Below, in pieces: positions 18,561-27,005 of a stretch of DNA of 64,000 nt. Source of the DNA: Rhodoblastus acidophilus (lineage in GTDB: Bacteria; Pseudomonadota; Alphaproteobacteria; Rhizobiales; Beijerinckiaceae); NCBI RefSeq assembly GCF_025961575.1, contig NZ_JAOQNX010000020.1:1-64000 (forward strand), read 5' to 3'. How positions within the stretch are numbered: position 1 is the first letter of the stretch; every line of letters begins with the position of its first letter. Below the pieces are notes generated by a model that saw only the letters and a program-made list of their open reading frames with translations, did no database searches and was not told the DNA's origin. The position numbers and the translations under genes are program-made.

Positions 18561-19118
18561 ATGACAGACGAGGATTCCCACAAGATAATGGAGCGCGTCA
18601 TGACTTCCGCCCCGCTTGCGCGAGATTTTCGCCCGCCAGCGCGGGCGCCGCGGCCGGCGCGTCCCGCGTCCGCCGATGCGAAAAAGTTTGGATTCGGCGC
18701 TCTGGGTTGGGGCGTCGGCTTGCTTGTCGCCTGGGGACTGCTGATTGGCGGGCGCGCTCAGATCGTGCGCGTGGTTCCCGCCGCCGCGCCGGCCTATGCG
18801 GCGCTGGGCCTCAAGGTCAATCTGCGTCAGATGGATGTTTTTGGGGTGAGCGCTAAATTGGTCGAGGAGGAGGGCCGCAAAATCCTGCTGGTCGAAGGCC
18901 AGATCAAGAACGTGGGCGCGGCCGCGCGCACGCCGCCGCGCATGCGCCTCGCCGTCGAGGATGCAAAGGGCCGCGAAATCTATTTCTGGACGGCGGCGCC
19001 GCCGAAATCGCGGCTCAACCCCGGCGAAAACGCCTTTTTCCGCGCCCGCCTCGCCGCGCCGCCCGAAGAAGGCAAGGATGTGCGCGTGCGCTTCGCCCCC
19101 GACGCGAGCGCCACATGA
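18561..19118 (+). CDS. DUF3426-like membrane protein lacking the zinc ribbon
   Basis: The 185-residue protein has a Pro/Arg/Ala-rich N-terminal tail, one membrane span (about residues 46-68) and a C-terminal beta-rich domain with the DUF3426 pattern (VEGQIKNVG, LNPGENAFFRARL). Relatives at this locus, divergent from ftsE, usually begin with an MJ0042-type CxxC...CxxC zinc ribbon. No cysteine pair is present here, so that part has been lost. Two further Met codons within 14 residues are alternative starts. Its stop overlaps the hpt start by four bases (ATGA). Confidence 0.7.
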   Translation: MTDEDSHKIMERVMTSAPLARDFRPPARAPRPARPASADAKKFGFGALGWGVGLLVAWGLLIGGRAQIVRVVPAAAPAYAALGLKVNLRQMDVFGVSAKLVEEEGRKILLVEGQIKNVGAAARTPPRMRLAVEDAKGREIYFWTAAPPKSRLNPGENAFFRARLAAPPEEGKDVRVRFAPDASAT

Positions 19119-19639
19119 GCCTCGACATCCTGTTCAGCGAGGCCGAGATCGGCGCCCGCGTGGAATCCATGGGCTACGAGATCGCCGAGGCGCTGCCCGA
19201 ACGTCTGCTTGCCGTCCCCATCATGACGGGCGCCTTTGTTTTCGCCGCCGACCTGCTTCGCGCTCTTTATCGCGCCGGGGTGGAGCCGGAGGTCGATTTC
19301 CTTCAGGTCTCCTCTTACGGCAAAGGAACGACATCGTCGGGAACGATCGAACTGTTGCGCGACGTCCGTGCGGATGTGACCGGGCGCGACGTGCTGCTGA
19401 TCGACGACATTTTGGAGTCCGGCCGCACCCTGACCTATGCGAAAAAGGTCTTGATCGAGCGTGGCGCGCGCCGCGTGCTGATCGCCGTGGCCCTGGAAAA
19501 ACCCCACAAGCTGGCGGTGGACATCGCGGCCGATTTCGTGGGCTTTCAGTGCCCTGACAGGTTTGTCATCGGCTACGGCATGGATTACGCCGGGAAATAT
19601 CGGGAACTGCCATTTATCGGCGCGCTGGATCAGCTTTAG
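19115..19639 (+). CDS. hpt: Hypoxanthine phosphoribosyltransferase
   Basis: The 174-residue enzyme salvages hypoxanthine (and usually guanine) with PRPP to IMP/GMP. The PRPP loop DVLLIDDILESGRTL and the family segments VPIMTGAFVFAADL and FVIGYGMDYAGKYRELPFI are all visible. It is coupled to the upstream DUF3426-like gene by an ATGA overlap, a common pairing next to ftsEX in Rhizobiales. Full length, no anomaly. Confidence 0.95.
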   Translation: MSLDILFSEAEIGARVESMGYEIAEALPERLLAVPIMTGAFVFAADLLRALYRAGVEPEVDFLQVSSYGKGTTSSGTIELLRDVRADVTGRDVLLIDDILESGRTLTYAKKVLIERGARRVLIAVALEKPHKLAVDIAADFVGFQCPDRFVIGYGMDYAGKYRELPFIGALDQL

Positions 19640-19740
19640 AGCATTTTCGAGCGAAGTGGATGCCGGTTCGCGTGAAGAAAATGCGTCAAAACAAAGAGCT
19701 AGAGCGCGTTCGATGAACGGGAGTTCACCGAACGCGCTCG
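19637..19740. repeat. Rhizobiales-type intergenic repeat plus long hairpin
   Basis: Directly after hpt the sequence AGAGCATTTTCGAGCGAAG leads into a block ending near 19705. I recognise its wording (GCATTTTC, GTGGATGCCGGTTCGCG, AAAATGCGTCAAAACAAAG) from dispersed intergenic repeats in many Rhizobiales genomes. It is followed by an inverted repeat, GAGCGCGTTCG (19703-19713) against CGAACGCGCTC (19730-19740), which could act as a transcription barrier between the convergent hpt and RNA phosphodiesterase genes. Only one copy lies in the window. Confidence 0.65.
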
Positions 19741-19743
19741 AGT

Positions 19744-20289
19744 TCAGCCGAACGGATAGTCCGCCTCAACTCGGTAAGGCCCGCCGCCCACCGAATCCCG
19801 TGAGGAAAACAGGACGAACCGCTCGGCCTCAAACTTCAGCGCCAATGGAAAAGCCCGTTCGCTCAGCCATGCGCCAACGTCTCGCGCCGAAACGCCGCGC
19901 AGCCGCGCCAGCGTGACGTGCGGCGCGAACTTTCGGGTCTCCGGTTTCAGGCCATTGCGCCGCGCCAGCGATTCATGGGCGCCGGCGAGCCGCGCCAGCA
20001 GCGCGTCGCTTTTAACCCGTGCGAACAAGGCGCGCGGAAAATCGTTGCCGAACACGCCGAGTTCGTCCAACTCCAAAGCCAACGGCTGGCCTCCGGAGAT
20101 ACGCTCGGTCTCCGCCAAATCCTCGCCCAAGACCTGCGCGACATGACGGTCGACGTCGCCGAAGAACCGCAGGGTGATGTGGTAATCCGACGGCTCGATC
20201 CAGCGCGCCCCGGATAGACCGCCGCGATAAAACGCCAGTTCGCTGGCGATGGCGGGCGGGATTTCCAGCCCGCTGAACAATCGCGGCAT
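19744..20289 (-). CDS. thpR: RNA 2',3'-cyclic phosphodiesterase (2H family)
   Basis: The 181-residue protein is a 2H phosphoesterase of the LigT/ThpR family. Its two HxT motifs are HIT at residue 37 (DYHITLRFFG) and HVT at residue 124 (FAPHVTLARL). Such enzymes open 2',3'-cyclic phosphates at RNA ends to 2'-phosphates and can ligate tRNA halves in vitro. It starts two bases after the arylesterase stop on the same strand, so the two are likely co-transcribed. Confidence 0.9.
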   Translation of the reverse strand: MPRLFSGLEIPPAIASELAFYRGGLSGARWIEPSDYHITLRFFGDVDRHVAQVLGEDLAETERISGGQPLALELDELGVFGNDFPRALFARVKSDALLARLAGAHESLARRNGLKPETRKFAPHVTLARLRGVSARDVGAWLSERAFPLALKFEAERFVLFSSRDSVGGGPYRVEADYPFG

Positions 20290-20290
20290 G

Positions 20291-20977
20291 TCAGGGCGCC
20301 AATTTCTTCAGCCAGGTTTCCGTCAGCGGCAGGATGCCGGCGACGATGTGTTCGACGCCGGCCTTGCTGGGGTGCAAGCCGTCCGGCAACTGGTTCGACG
20401 GGACGCCGGCGACGCCCTCGAGGAAGAAGGGGTAAAGCGGCGCGCCATATTTTGCTGCGAGCTGCTGATAGATGGGCTCGAATTGCGCGGCATAGGTCCC
20501 GCCCAGATTGGGCGCGGACCGCATGCCGGCGATCAGGAACGGAATCTTGCGCTCACGCAGTTGCGCCAGGATGTCGTCGATGTTCTTCTTCGTCCCCGCG
20601 GGATCGAAACCGCGCAGCATGTCATTGGCGCCGATTTCGACAATGGCTGCGTCGGCGCCGTTGCCAAGCGTCCAGTCGAGCCGCGCCAGAAGACCGGCGG
20701 ATGTGTCGCCAGAAACCCCGCCATTGACGATCTCCACATCAAAACCGTTTTGGCGCAGGGCTTTTTGCAGCACGACCGGAAAGGCCTGGTCGGCGGGCAG
20801 GCCAAGGCCTGCGGTCAGACTGTCGCCAAGCGCGATGATTCTTGTCGTCTTCGCCAGGACGGGTGTGGACAGCGTCGCCCAAGCGCCGATCATCAGCGTC
20901 GCCGCCACCAGAACTGGACGAAGCGGGTTGGAGCGCCCATATGCGCCACGACCCCAGAATTCCCTTTCCTGCAACAC
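20291..20977 (-). CDS. SGNH-family arylesterase, secreted
   Basis: This GDSL/SGNH hydrolase resembles TesA-type multifunctional esterases. Block I is IIALGDSLTAG, block III is GANDMLRG and block V is LPDGLHP, giving the catalytic Ser, Gly/Asn and Asp/His. The hydrophobic stretch VLVAATLMIGAWATL ending in PVLA looks like a signal peptide for periplasmic export. The GTG at 20977 is chosen because AGGA lies about seven bases upstream and it gives a normal signal peptide; the frame is open 11 codons further. It diverges from the ABC exporter genes with about 24 bases between starts, a pairing seen for tesA and ybbA in many proteobacteria. Confidence 0.88.
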   Translation of the reverse strand: MLQEREFWGRGAYGRSNPLRPVLVAATLMIGAWATLSTPVLAKTTRIIALGDSLTAGLGLPADQAFPVVLQKALRQNGFDVEIVNGGVSGDTSAGLLARLDWTLGNGADAAIVEIGANDMLRGFDPAGTKKNIDDILAQLRERKIPFLIAGMRSAPNLGGTYAAQFEPIYQQLAAKYGAPLYPFFLEGVAGVPSNQLPDGLHPSKAGVEHIVAGILPLTETWLKKLAP

Positions 20978-21001
20978 GCGCAATTCCTTCCGGACCCCTC
21001 G

Positions 21002-21700
21002 ATGCCACAACGCGCCATAAGCCTTGTCGATGTCAATTTAACGCTCGGAGACGGTGAAGCCAGGGCGCACATTCTTAAAAACGTCTCTCTTGAGGTGGCG
21101 CGCGGCGAAACGCTCGCCCTGCTCGGCCCCTCCGGCTCGGGCAAATCCTCGCTGCTGATGGTGATGGCGGGACTGGAGGGGGTGGAGTCCGGCGCCGTCG
21201 AAATCGCCGGGCGCCGGCTCGACCGCATGGGCGAGGATGAGCTTGCCCGGTTTCGCGGCGCGCATATTGGCGTCGTGTTCCAGGGGTTTCATCTGGTGCA
21301 GACGTTGACAGCGCTGGAAAATGTCGCGCTGCCGCTCGAACTCGCGGGCGTCGCCGACGCTTTTTCGCGCGCCAAACAGGCGCTCGCGCAGGTCTCGCTG
21401 AGCCATCGCGAAAAACATTATCCGGCGCAAATGTCGGGCGGCGAGCAGCAGCGTGTGGCGCTGGCCCGCGCGCTGGTCGTCAATCCCGAAATCCTCTTCG
21501 CCGACGAGCCGACGGGCAATCTCGATTCCGCCGTCGGCGCCGAAATCGTCGAACTGATGTTCGCGCTCAACCGCGCGCATGGGTCGACGCTGGTGCTGGT
21601 GACCCACGACGAAGATCTGGCGGCGCGCTGCACCCGCATCGTCCGCCTGCGCAACGGCGCCGTCGAATCCGACACCCAGCCGGAATTGCAGGATGCCTAA
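21002..21700 (+). CDS. ABC exporter ATPase, YbbA/LolD type
   Basis: The 232-residue ATPase carries Walker A GPSGSGKSS, Q-loop VVFQGFHLV, signature MSGGEQQRV, Walker B ILFADEPTGNLD and the H-loop VTHDEDL. It matches the MacB/LolD/YbbA group that drives export or lipoprotein handling with FtsX-like permeases. The ATG at 21002 follows a short spacer after the divergent arylesterase start. Its end overlaps the permease start by eight bases, so the pair forms one translational unit. Confidence 0.9.
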   Translation: MPQRAISLVDVNLTLGDGEARAHILKNVSLEVARGETLALLGPSGSGKSSLLMVMAGLEGVESGAVEIAGRRLDRMGEDELARFRGAHIGVVFQGFHLVQTLTALENVALPLELAGVADAFSRAKQALAQVSLSHREKHYPAQMSGGEQQRVALARALVVNPEILFADEPTGNLDSAVGAEIVELMFALNRAHGSTLVLVTHDEDLAARCTRIVRLRNGAVESDTQPELQDA

Positions 21701-24218
21701 GCTTCTTCGCTTCGCCCTTCGTGATCTGCGCGGCGGCTTGCGTTCGTTCGGCGTCTTCATCGCCTGCATCGCGCTCGGCGTGATGGCGCTGGCCGCGGTC
21801 GCCGGCGTGTCGCGCGCCATGCGCGACGGGCTGGCGAACCAGGGCGCCGCCATCATTGGCGGCGATCTCAGCCTTGCGCGCGCGCAAGGGGCGCCGGCAG
21901 ACGAACATCGCGCTTTTCTCGCGGAAAAAGGGCGACTGAGCGAAATCGTCACGCTGCGCTCGATGGCGCGGCGCGAGGATTCCAGCCAGGCGACCTTGGT
22001 CGAGTTGAAAAGCGTCGACGCCGCCTATCCGCTTGTCGGGACGTTGCAAACCGAGCCGCAAGCGCCGCTCGCCACCCTTCTGGCGCGCCGGGAGCAAGGG
22101 TTTGGCGTCGCCGTCGATCCGCAACTCGGGTCGCGGCTGAAACTCGCGCTCGGCGACACGTTTTTCATTGGCGACGCGCGCTTCGTCGTCGCCGCTTGGC
22201 TGCGCCGCGAGCCGGATGCGCTGGGCGCGTTTGGCTTCGCGCCGCATGTGCTGCTGTCGCCCGAGGCCTTGAACGCCAGCGGCTTGATCAAGCCGGGATC
22301 GCTGACCCGCGCCTCGCTGCGCCTGCTGCTGCCGAACGCCGGCGACGCGCAGGTTGAGGCGGTCAAAAAGGAGTTTTCGGCGCGTTTCCCGGATTCCGGC
22401 TACGAAATTCGCAGCCGCGCCGATCCATCGCCGCAGCTGACGCGCAACATCGAACGCTTTGCCCAATTCATTACCCTGATCGGCTTGACGGCGCTGGTCT
22501 GCGGCGGCGTCGGCGTCGCCAATGCGGTGCGCGCGCTGATCGATCGCAAGCGAAAAACCCTGGCGATCTTGAAAGCGCTGGGCGCCAGCGGCGGCGAGGC
22601 CTCAGGCTTTGTGCTGATCCAGGTTCTGATCGTGGCCTTTGGCGCGGCGCTCCTCGGCGCGGCGGCCGGACTGGCGCTGCCGGCGCTCCTGCTCACCTAT
22701 TTCGCGCAATCCCTGCCGTTCCCGATCGCGCCGGCCCTCCATCCCTTTGACGGGCTCTATGCGCTGGGCTTTGGCCTTCTGATCGCTCTGACCTTTGCCG
22801 CCGCCCCGCTGCAAGAGGCGCGCGCCCTGCCGGTGACCCAGCTGTTGCGCGACACGGCGATGCGAACGGGTGGTTCAAGCCGACGCGGGCTGGCGCTGGC
22901 GGCGCTGGGTGGGGCGGCCTTGATCGCCTTTGCCGTGCTGACCTCCGGCGACGCCAAGCTGACGCTGCAATTCGGCGCGGGCGTGCTGGCGAGTTTCGGC
23001 TTGCTTTACGGCGTCGCCCGTCTGGTGATGGCGCTGGCGCGTCGCGCGCCGCATGTCGGACGGATCACCTTGCGGCTCGCCGTGGCCAATCTCCACCGCC
23101 CCGGCGCGCTGACGCCATCTTTCCTTTTGTCGTTGGGGCTTGGTGTGACCCTCCTCACGGCTCTGATGGGCATCGAGCACAATTTGCGCGCCGAGATCGG
23201 CGAGTCCTTGCCAAAGGATTCGCCAAATTATTTCTTCATCGACGTGCAGAAGGCTGAAGCCGAGGATTTCAAAAAATTCCTGCACGCCGAGGCGCCGGAC
23301 GGCCAGATCGCCAGCGCGCCCATGCTGCGCGGCCGCATCACGCGCATCAAAGGCGTGCCGGCCGAGCAGGTCACGCCGAACGAAAAGGCGCGCTGGGCGC
23401 TTGAGGGTGACCGCGGGATCACTTTCGCCAGCACGCTGCCGCAGAACTCGCGGGTGGTCGCCGGAGAATTTTGGCCGGCGGACTATCGCGGCCCGCCGCT
23501 GGTATCGATGGAGGTGGACGTCGCGCGGGGCCTCGGGCTTGAGGTGGGCGATGAAATCGCCGTGAATGTGCTCGGGCGAAACGTCACCGCAAAGATCGCC
23601 AATTTGCGAAAAGTCAACTGGCGCTCGTTCGGCATCAATTTCGTGCTGGTGTTTTCGCCGCATGTGTTCGACGGCGCGCCCTTCACCGCCCTCATGACCC
23701 TTTCGTCGCCGGAAAAGCCAACCCCAGCGCGTGAGGCGGCGCTTCTGGGCGCGGCGGCGAAGAGGTTTCCCTCCGTGGTCGGCGTCTCCCTGCGCGAAAC
23801 CCTTGCGACCCTCGACGACATCCTGGGGAAGCTTGCGATCGCCACCCGCGTCGCGGCCTCGCTCGCCTTCGTCGTGTCCGCCCTGGTGCTCGCCGGCGCG
23901 CTGGCGGCCGGGCAGCGCGCGCGGCTCTACGAGGCGGTGGTGCTGAAAACGCTGGGCGCCACCCGCGAAAAACTGCTTTCGGCGCTGACGCTCGAATTTT
24001 CCCTTTTGGGCGTCGTGACCGCCGTTTTTGGTCTGATCGCAGGCGGTTTAGCCGCATGGCTGGTGACGACGAAAATGCTCGACGCGCCTTTCGTGCTGTT
24101 TCCGATGCAGGCGGCGCTGGTGGCGGGCGGCGCAACGCTGTTCGCCATTGTCGCGGGATTGCTGGGCACGGCCCGCGCGCTTGGGGAAAAGCCGGCGCGC
24201 TGGCTGCGGCAGGAGTAG
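21693..24218 (+). CDS. ABC exporter permease, YbbP-type (two FtsX domains)
   Basis: The 841-residue protein contains an N-terminal span, a large periplasmic domain, a first FtsX-like core (about 255-395), a second periplasmic domain and a second FtsX core at the C-terminus (about 720-835). This is the layout of YbbP-like permeases paired with YbbA ATPases and a TesA-like esterase, exactly as found here. The substrate is not established, and roles in lipid or lipoprotein export are proposed for the family. Overlap with the ATPase gene indicates coupling. Length is normal. Confidence 0.88.
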   Translation: MPKLLRFALRDLRGGLRSFGVFIACIALGVMALAAVAGVSRAMRDGLANQGAAIIGGDLSLARAQGAPADEHRAFLAEKGRLSEIVTLRSMARREDSSQATLVELKSVDAAYPLVGTLQTEPQAPLATLLARREQGFGVAVDPQLGSRLKLALGDTFFIGDARFVVAAWLRREPDALGAFGFAPHVLLSPEALNASGLIKPGSLTRASLRLLLPNAGDAQVEAVKKEFSARFPDSGYEIRSRADPSPQLTRNIERFAQFITLIGLTALVCGGVGVANAVRALIDRKRKTLAILKALGASGGEASGFVLIQVLIVAFGAALLGAAAGLALPALLLTYFAQSLPFPIAPALHPFDGLYALGFGLLIALTFAAAPLQEARALPVTQLLRDTAMRTGGSSRRGLALAALGGAALIAFAVLTSGDAKLTLQFGAGVLASFGLLYGVARLVMALARRAPHVGRITLRLAVANLHRPGALTPSFLLSLGLGVTLLTALMGIEHNLRAEIGESLPKDSPNYFFIDVQKAEAEDFKKFLHAEAPDGQIASAPMLRGRITRIKGVPAEQVTPNEKARWALEGDRGITFASTLPQNSRVVAGEFWPADYRGPPLVSMEVDVARGLGLEVGDEIAVNVLGRNVTAKIANLRKVNWRSFGINFVLVFSPHVFDGAPFTALMTLSSPEKPTPAREAALLGAAAKRFPSVVGVSLRETLATLDDILGKLAIATRVAASLAFVVSALVLAGALAAGQRARLYEAVVLKTLGATREKLLSALTLEFSLLGVVTAVFGLIAGGLAAWLVTTKMLDAPFVLFPMQAALVAGGATLFAIVAGLLGTARALGEKPARWLRQE

Positions 24219-24297
24219 CTGGATGAACAAAATGTAATCCGGCGACAGGACCGCCGGCGCTTGTCTTTTCAGGGGCCTGCGGCCATATTTTTTGTTA

Positions 24298-24354
24298 AGC
24301 CGCGCCGCGTCCGGATTGTCCTGAGGCGGCAGAGCGGCGTGTAACGAGGAATTC
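24298..24354 (+). ncRNA. Candidate ybhL-type structured leader
   Basis: The leader just before the Bax-inhibitor-1 gene can form a stem from CGCCGC (24303-24308) and GCGGCG (24334-24339) enclosing TCCGGATTGTCC and CTGAGGCGGC, ending in GTGTAACGAGGA with the ribosome-binding site. A ybhL RNA motif has been described upstream of this gene family in Rhizobiales, and the position and wording fit my memory of it. I cannot align it against the family model, so the assignment is tentative. A further hairpin, GCGGC...GCCGC, lies at 24279-24302. Confidence 0.5.
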
Positions 24355-25128
24355 ATGTCGAACTTTGACCGCAACGCCGCTCCGTGGAGCCGGAGCTATG
24401 CTCGGACGGGCGCCGACGTCGATCAAGGTCTGCGCGCCTTCATGCTTGGTGTCTACAACAACATGGCGATCGGCCTTGCGCTGACCGGCCTGGTGGCGCT
24501 CGGAACAAACATGCTGACCGTCTCGGCGGTCCCCACGGCTTATCACGTCGGCAAGCTCTATCTGACTGACGCGGGCGCCGCGCTTTATCTTTCGCCGCTG
24601 CGCTGGGTCGTGATGTTCGCCCCGCTCGCCTTCGTGCTGTTCTTCTCTTTCAAGATCGGCTCGATGGCCGCCAATTCGGCGCGCACCCTGTTCTTCGCCT
24701 TTGCGGCGGTGATGGGCCTGTCGCTGTCGTCGATCCTGTTGGTCTACACGGGCGCCTCTGTGGCGCGCGCGTTCTTCATCACCGCGGCCACCTTCGGCGC
24801 GTTGAGCCTCTATGGCTACACGACCAAGAAAGACCTCGGCCCGATGGCTTCGTTCATGATCATGGGCCTGATCGGCGTGCTGATCGCCGGCCTCGTGAAC
24901 ATCTTCGTGCAGAGCGCGGCCTTCCAGTTCGGCCTGTCGATCCTGTCGGTTCTGATCTTCGCTGGCCTGACCGCCTATGACACCCAGGCGATCAAGTCGA
25001 TGTATTACGAAAGTGACGGCTACGAAGTCGCCACCAAGAAGTCGATCAATGGCGCGCTCATGCTCTATCTCGACTTCATCAACATCTTCACCTCCCTGAT
25101 CCAGCTCACTGGCCAGCGGAACGACTGA
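24355..25128 (+). CDS. Bax inhibitor-1 / YbhL-family membrane protein
   Basis: The 257-residue protein has seven predicted membrane spans and the UPF0005/BI-1 features, including the C-terminal segment FAGLTAYDTQAIKSMY with the conserved Asp pair region. Bacterial homologues such as YetJ are pH-sensitive calcium leak channels. The role here is inferred from family only. GAGGA lies a few bases before the ATG. A structured leader precedes it and a strong terminator follows at 25159, so it is a single-gene unit. Confidence 0.92.
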   Translation: MSNFDRNAAPWSRSYARTGADVDQGLRAFMLGVYNNMAIGLALTGLVALGTNMLTVSAVPTAYHVGKLYLTDAGAALYLSPLRWVVMFAPLAFVLFFSFKIGSMAANSARTLFFAFAAVMGLSLSSILLVYTGASVARAFFITAATFGALSLYGYTTKKDLGPMASFMIMGLIGVLIAGLVNIFVQSAAFQFGLSILSVLIFAGLTAYDTQAIKSMYYESDGYEVATKKSINGALMLYLDFINIFTSLIQLTGQRND

Positions 25129-25158
25129 AGCAGCCAAGACACCCAACGACACGACAAC

Positions 25159-25192
25159 GAAGCCCCGCCCCGGCGGGGCTTCATTTTTTTTT
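25159..25192 (+). terminator. Rho-independent terminator of the Bax-inhibitor-1 gene
   Basis: An 11-bp perfect stem, GAAGCCCCGCC (25159-25169) pairing with GGCGGGGCTTC (25172-25182), is followed by a run of nine T residues. It lies 30 bases after the stop codon. Confidence 0.92.
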
Positions 25193-25202
25193 GGTCTATA
25201 TA

Positions 25203-25240
25203 TAAAAAAAGGCCGGGGCGGCGAACCACCCCGGCCTTTT
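25203..25240. terminator. Bidirectional hairpin terminator serving efp
   Basis: The inverted repeat GGCCGGGG (25211-25218) / CCCCGGCC (25229-25236) has an A run on its left and a T run on its right. On the minus strand the left A run reads as T, terminating efp 20 bases after its stop. It also backs up the plus-strand terminator. Confidence 0.85.
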
Positions 25241-25261
25241 GTTCATCCTGGCGATTGCGCC

Positions 25262-25831
25262 TCAGTCCTTGGCGCGCTCGACATAGGTGTTATCCTCCGT
25301 GAGGACGACGATGCGGGCGCCGACGCCGATGTGCGGCGGGACCATCACGCGCAGGCCGTTGTTCATCTTGGCCGGTTTGTAGGAGGACGACGCCGTCTGA
25401 CCCTTGACCACCGGCTCGGTCTCGACCACTTCCAGCGTGACGCGGGCCGGGAGCTGGATCGCGACCGCCGTGCCGTTGAAGATCGACAGGATGCACTTCA
25501 TGCCTTCCTGCAGATAGGCCGACTGCTCGCCGATCACGTCCTGCGGCACGATGACCTGCTCGTAATTGTCATCGTTCATGAAGGTGTAGCCGTCGCCGTC
25601 GGCGTACAGATAGGAATAGTTCATGTCCTCGACGTGGGCGCGCTCGACCTGTTCGGTGGTCTTGTAGCGCACGGAGGTCTTGTTGCCGTCGGAGAGGCGG
25701 CGCATGTCGATCTGGGTCGTCGGCGTGCCCTTGCCCGGAAAGAAGCTTTCGGCGCTGAGCACGACATAGAGATTGCCGTCCTCGTGCTCGATGATATTGC
25801 CCTTGCGGACGTTGCTGGCGATGATCCTCAC
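25262..25831 (-). CDS. efp: Translation elongation factor P
   Basis: EF-P relieves ribosome stalling at polyproline stretches. The 189-residue product has the three beta-barrel domains and the modification loop with Lys in [11 protein letters not shown] at about residue 34, the residue beta-lysylated by EpmA. The C-terminal domain ends [19 protein letters not shown]. The GTG at 25831 is chosen because it gives the canonical N-terminus and length; the frame stays open almost 50 codons upstream. The gene is divergent from epmA/epmB, which encode its modifying enzymes. Confidence 0.95.
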   Translation of the reverse strand: MRIIASNVRKGNIIEHEDGNLYVVLSAESFFPGKGTPTTQIDMRRLSDGNKTSVRYKTTEQVERAHVEDMNYSYLYADGDGYTFMNDDNYEQVIVPQDVIGEQSAYLQEGMKCILSIFNGTAVAIQLPARVTLEVVETEPVVKGQTASSSYKPAKMNNGLRVMVPPHIGVGARIVVLTEDNTYVERAKD

Positions 25832-25973
25832 GTTTCGGCTTCCTTGGCGAGCGACGGCGGGCCTGCGGTTGATGGAACGGGCCGTCGGGTCTATGGACCT
25901 TTTGAATAGAGCGGCGCCACCTATACTCATCCCGCGTCGCAAAGCAAATCCTTGTCGCAAACCCGAGGAAAAC

Positions 25974-27005
25974 ATGCGTCGGCAAAATCCCTTCTGGGGA
26001 GAAGATTTTCACGCCAGCCGTCGTCCGCGTCTGCTCACGAGGGCGCGCATCGTCACGGCGCTGCGCGCCTTTTTCGCCGAACGCGATTTTCTCGAAATCG
26101 AACCCTCGGCTCTGCAGGTTTCCCCTGGCAACGAAACGCATATCTCTGGTTTCGCGACGCAATTTTCCGCGCCCGGCGGCGTCTCACAAAAACTCTACCT
26201 GCATTCGTCGCCGGAATTCGACTGCAAGAAATTGCTCGCGGCCGGAGAAACCCGGATTTTTGCGCTCGCCCATGTGTTTCGCAATGGCGAGCGGACACGA
26301 CTGCACCATCCGGAATTCACCATGCTCGAATGGTATCGCGCCGGGGCGAGCTATCGGGAGCTGATCGCGGATTGCGCCAGTGTTCTGTCCGTCGCTGCGA
26401 AGGCGGCGGGCGTGGAGACTTTTCGTTTCGGCGACAAGACGCTCGATCCTTTCGCGCCGCCGGAGGCGTTGTCGGTGACCGAAGCGTTTCAACGCCATGC
26501 CGGGATCGATCTGACAAAATTGTTCGGGGATCGCGACGCTTTTGCCGAGGAAGCCCTGCGGTTGGGGTTGCGGGTAGCGCCGGACGATCATTGGTCCGAT
26601 CTGTTCAGCAAGGTGATGTCGGAAAAAATCGAGCCGCACCTTGGACAGGGTCGCGCCACGGTCCTGATCGACTATCCTGCGAGCGAGGCGGCGCTGGCGC
26701 GGCGAAAGCCCTGCGATCCCCGCTTCGCCGAGCGTTTCGAGCTTTATGGCTGCGGCGTGGAGCTGGCCAACGCCTTCGGCGAGTTGACCGATGCCGCGGA
26801 ACAGCGCCGCCGCTTCGCCGCCGACATGGACGAGCGCCGGCGCATCTACGGCGACCCCTATCCGCTCGACGAGGATTTTTTGCAGGCCCTGGCCTATATG
26901 CCGCCCGCGAGCGGCATCGCCATGGGCCTCGACCGGCTGGTGATGCTGGCCACCCATGCCGAAACCATCGATCAGGTCATTTGGGCGCCGGTGGCCAAGG
27001 CATGA
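25974..27005 (+). CDS. epmA: EF-P--(R)-beta-lysine ligase EpmA
   Basis: The 343-residue protein is a truncated lysyl-tRNA-synthetase-like enzyme (class II catalytic core without the anticodon-binding domain). Motif 2 is seen in [22 protein letters not shown] and motif 3 in [12 protein letters not shown]. EpmA attaches (R)-beta-lysine to the conserved Lys of EF-P. GAGG lies five bases before the ATG. Its stop overlaps the epmB start by four bases (ATGA), and efp is transcribed divergently from the same intergenic region. Confidence 0.95.
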   Translation: MRRQNPFWGEDFHASRRPRLLTRARIVTALRAFFAERDFLEIEPSALQVSPGNETHISGFATQFSAPGGVSQKLYLHSSPEFDCKKLLAAGETRIFALAHVFRNGERTRLHHPEFTMLEWYRAGASYRELIADCASVLSVAAKAAGVETFRFGDKTLDPFAPPEALSVTEAFQRHAGIDLTKLFGDRDAFAEEALRLGLRVAPDDHWSDLFSKVMSEKIEPHLGQGRATVLIDYPASEAALARRKPCDPRFAERFELYGCGVELANAFGELTDAAEQRRRFAADMDERRRIYGDPYPLDEDFLQALAYMPPASGIAMGLDRLVMLATHAETIDQVIWAPVAKA

